From DATKKM01 sp036741795 (GTDB taxonomy: Bacteria; Chloroflexota; Dehalococcoidia; SM23-28-2; RBG-16-64-32), in assembly GCA_036741795.1 (NCBI GenBank), contig DAINRO010000025.1, positions 1-29,599 of the forward strand: a stretch of 29,599 nucleotides of DNA, given 5' to 3'. Positions 28,773 through 29,599 of this stretch are shown one piece after another. Within the stretch, counting starts at the first letter, position 1. Every line of letters begins with the position of its first letter. The translations under genes were made by a program, and so were the position numbers. Below the pieces are notes generated by a model. That model ran no database searches, was not told the DNA's origin, and saw only the letters and a program-made list of their open reading frames with translations.

Positions 28773-29599
28773 TCATCGCGGCATCCCCTCCGCGCCGCCA
28801 CCCACCGTGATCACGCACCCGCTGGTGAACTGCGCACCGTCCGAAGCCAGCCACAGCGCTGCCTCGGCCACCGACTCCGCCGGCACCGTCGCCGTGCGGA
28901 AGATGCTGCGTTCGGTGTAGCGCTCGAGGGTTTGGGCCTCAGTCTGGCCGCTGGCGACGGACCGCTCGGTGACCAGTTTGCGGAAGAGGGGGGTGTCGAT
29001 GGCGTCGGCATTGATGTAGTTGGCGGTGATGCCGTGGCGGGAGAGTTCGTTGGCGGTGTTGCGGACGTAGTGGGCGAGCGCGGCCTTGGAGGCGCCGTAG
29101 GCGGCGGCGCCCTCACCGGGGGCGAAAGCCGCCTTCGAGGCGTTGTAGATGAGTCGCCCGCCGGTGCCCTGGGCAAGCATCACCCGGGAGGCGGCGCGGG
29201 TGGCGGCGACCGCGCCCTCGTAGTTGATCGCGAGCTGGCGGCGGACTTCGGCATCGTCCATCTCGGAGACGGGGTGCAGTTCGGGGGCGATGCCGGGAGA
29301 GTAGAAGAGGATGTCGAGGCCGCCGAACTGGCGCACCGTCCGGCGCACCGCCTCATCGACGGACTCGGCCAAGGCCGCGTCCGCCCCGACGCCGATCGCC
29401 CGCTCCGGGTTGAGGGCGTTGATCTCAGCCGCGACAGCCTCGGCCCGCCCGGCGTCGAGATCCGCGAGCGCGATATGCGCACCCTCGGCGGCGAACCGCA
29501 AAGCAGTCGCCCGGCTGATCGCACCGGCGCCGCCGATGATGAGGGCGATCTTGCCTTCAAGGGGCTTACGGGACTTCGCGGACTCCTCGATCTTGCGGC
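28773..29599 (-). CDS. Short-chain dehydrogenase/reductase domain, 5' end beyond the window
   Basis: 275 residues are present, with no stop or start codon before the window end. At least 14 residues (RKIEESAKSRKPLE) precede the first Rossmann strand, so this may be the C-terminal domain of a longer bifunctional protein, for example an aldolase-SDR fusion. The active site is present (IYNASKA; YGASK with catalytic Tyr and Lys). The glycine motif reads GGAGAISRA rather than GGxxGIGxA, losing the third glycine. The tail ITVGGGAEGMPR resembles aldolase-SDR fusions. Nucleotide preference is probably NAD-like, from the acidic ALADLDAG after strand 2. A TTG at 29501 would remove the nucleotide-binding loop and is not a credible start. 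Confidence 0.8.
   Translation of the reverse strand, partial: RKIEESAKSRKPLEGKIALIIGGAGAISRATALRFAAEGAHIALADLDAGRAEAVAAEINALNPERAIGVGADAALAESVDEAVRRTVRQFGGLDILFYSPGIAPELHPVSEMDDAEVRRQLAINYEGAVAATRAASRVMLAQGTGGRLIYNASKAAFAPGEGAAAYGASKAALAHYVRNTANELSRHGITANYINADAIDTPLFRKLVTERSVASGQTEAQTLERYTERSIFRTATVPAESVAEAALWLASDGAQFTSGCVITVGGGAEGMPR

Overview
The window is GC-rich chromosomal DNA, densely coding on both strands. About 28 protein genes can be supported, including two cut by the window edges. I see no rRNA, tRNA, insertion sequence, phage gene or CRISPR array. The gene mix suggests an uncultured Chloroflexota bacterium, perhaps Dehalococcoidia-like, with an actinobacterium as the alternative: LLM flavin oxidoreductase, two crotonases, GlgE with a TreS-maltokinase fusion, a hydrolase-cyclase fusion, a CoxE-like VWA protein, a BBE-type FAD oxidoreductase and a PNPOx-GAF protein. 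This placement is inference from gene content and start-site style; no phylogenetic marker was compared.

Layout. 1-3793 holds the end of an LLM oxidoreductase, a PRC-barrel protein, an enoyl-CoA hydratase, a compact unit of folded RNA plus 33-residue membrane peptide, and a crotonase-methyltransferase pair. 3862-9245 is a trehalose-to-alpha-glucan operon (GlgE, then TreS-maltokinase). 9358-11803 encodes an OmpR-type regulator and a GAF-containing histidine kinase, separated by an AT-rich spacer with a strong promoter and two terminator-like hairpins. 11854-13987 has recF convergent with a lipid kinase. 14067-15415 has a methylmalonyl-CoA-epimerase-like protein with a His-rich tail and an alpha/beta hydrolase. 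15419-18587 (minus) has a VWA protein and a two-TM channel with RCK domains.

19012-29599 is richer in signalling. It contains a class III adenylate cyclase fused to a hydrolase domain that has lost its catalytic residues, an unrecognised 161-residue protein, a GyrI-like/DinB pair, an FAD oxidoreductase, two overlapping PNPOx-type genes (the second with GAF and a possible winged helix), and a FeeM/GNAT-like acyltransferase carrying an intact cyclic-nucleotide pocket. Next comes a tightly overlapping PAS / metallo-beta-lactamase-fold / methyltransferase operon, then an SDR domain cut by the window end. A cyclase and a cyclic-nucleotide effector within 6 kb suggest a cAMP-linked acyl-transfer circuit.

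A window-wide feature is leaderless-type starts. Four genes without Shine-Dalgarno sequences have a TATAAT-like -10 box exactly six bases before the start codon, and others are nearly so. This pattern corrected several starts away from the longest reading frame.
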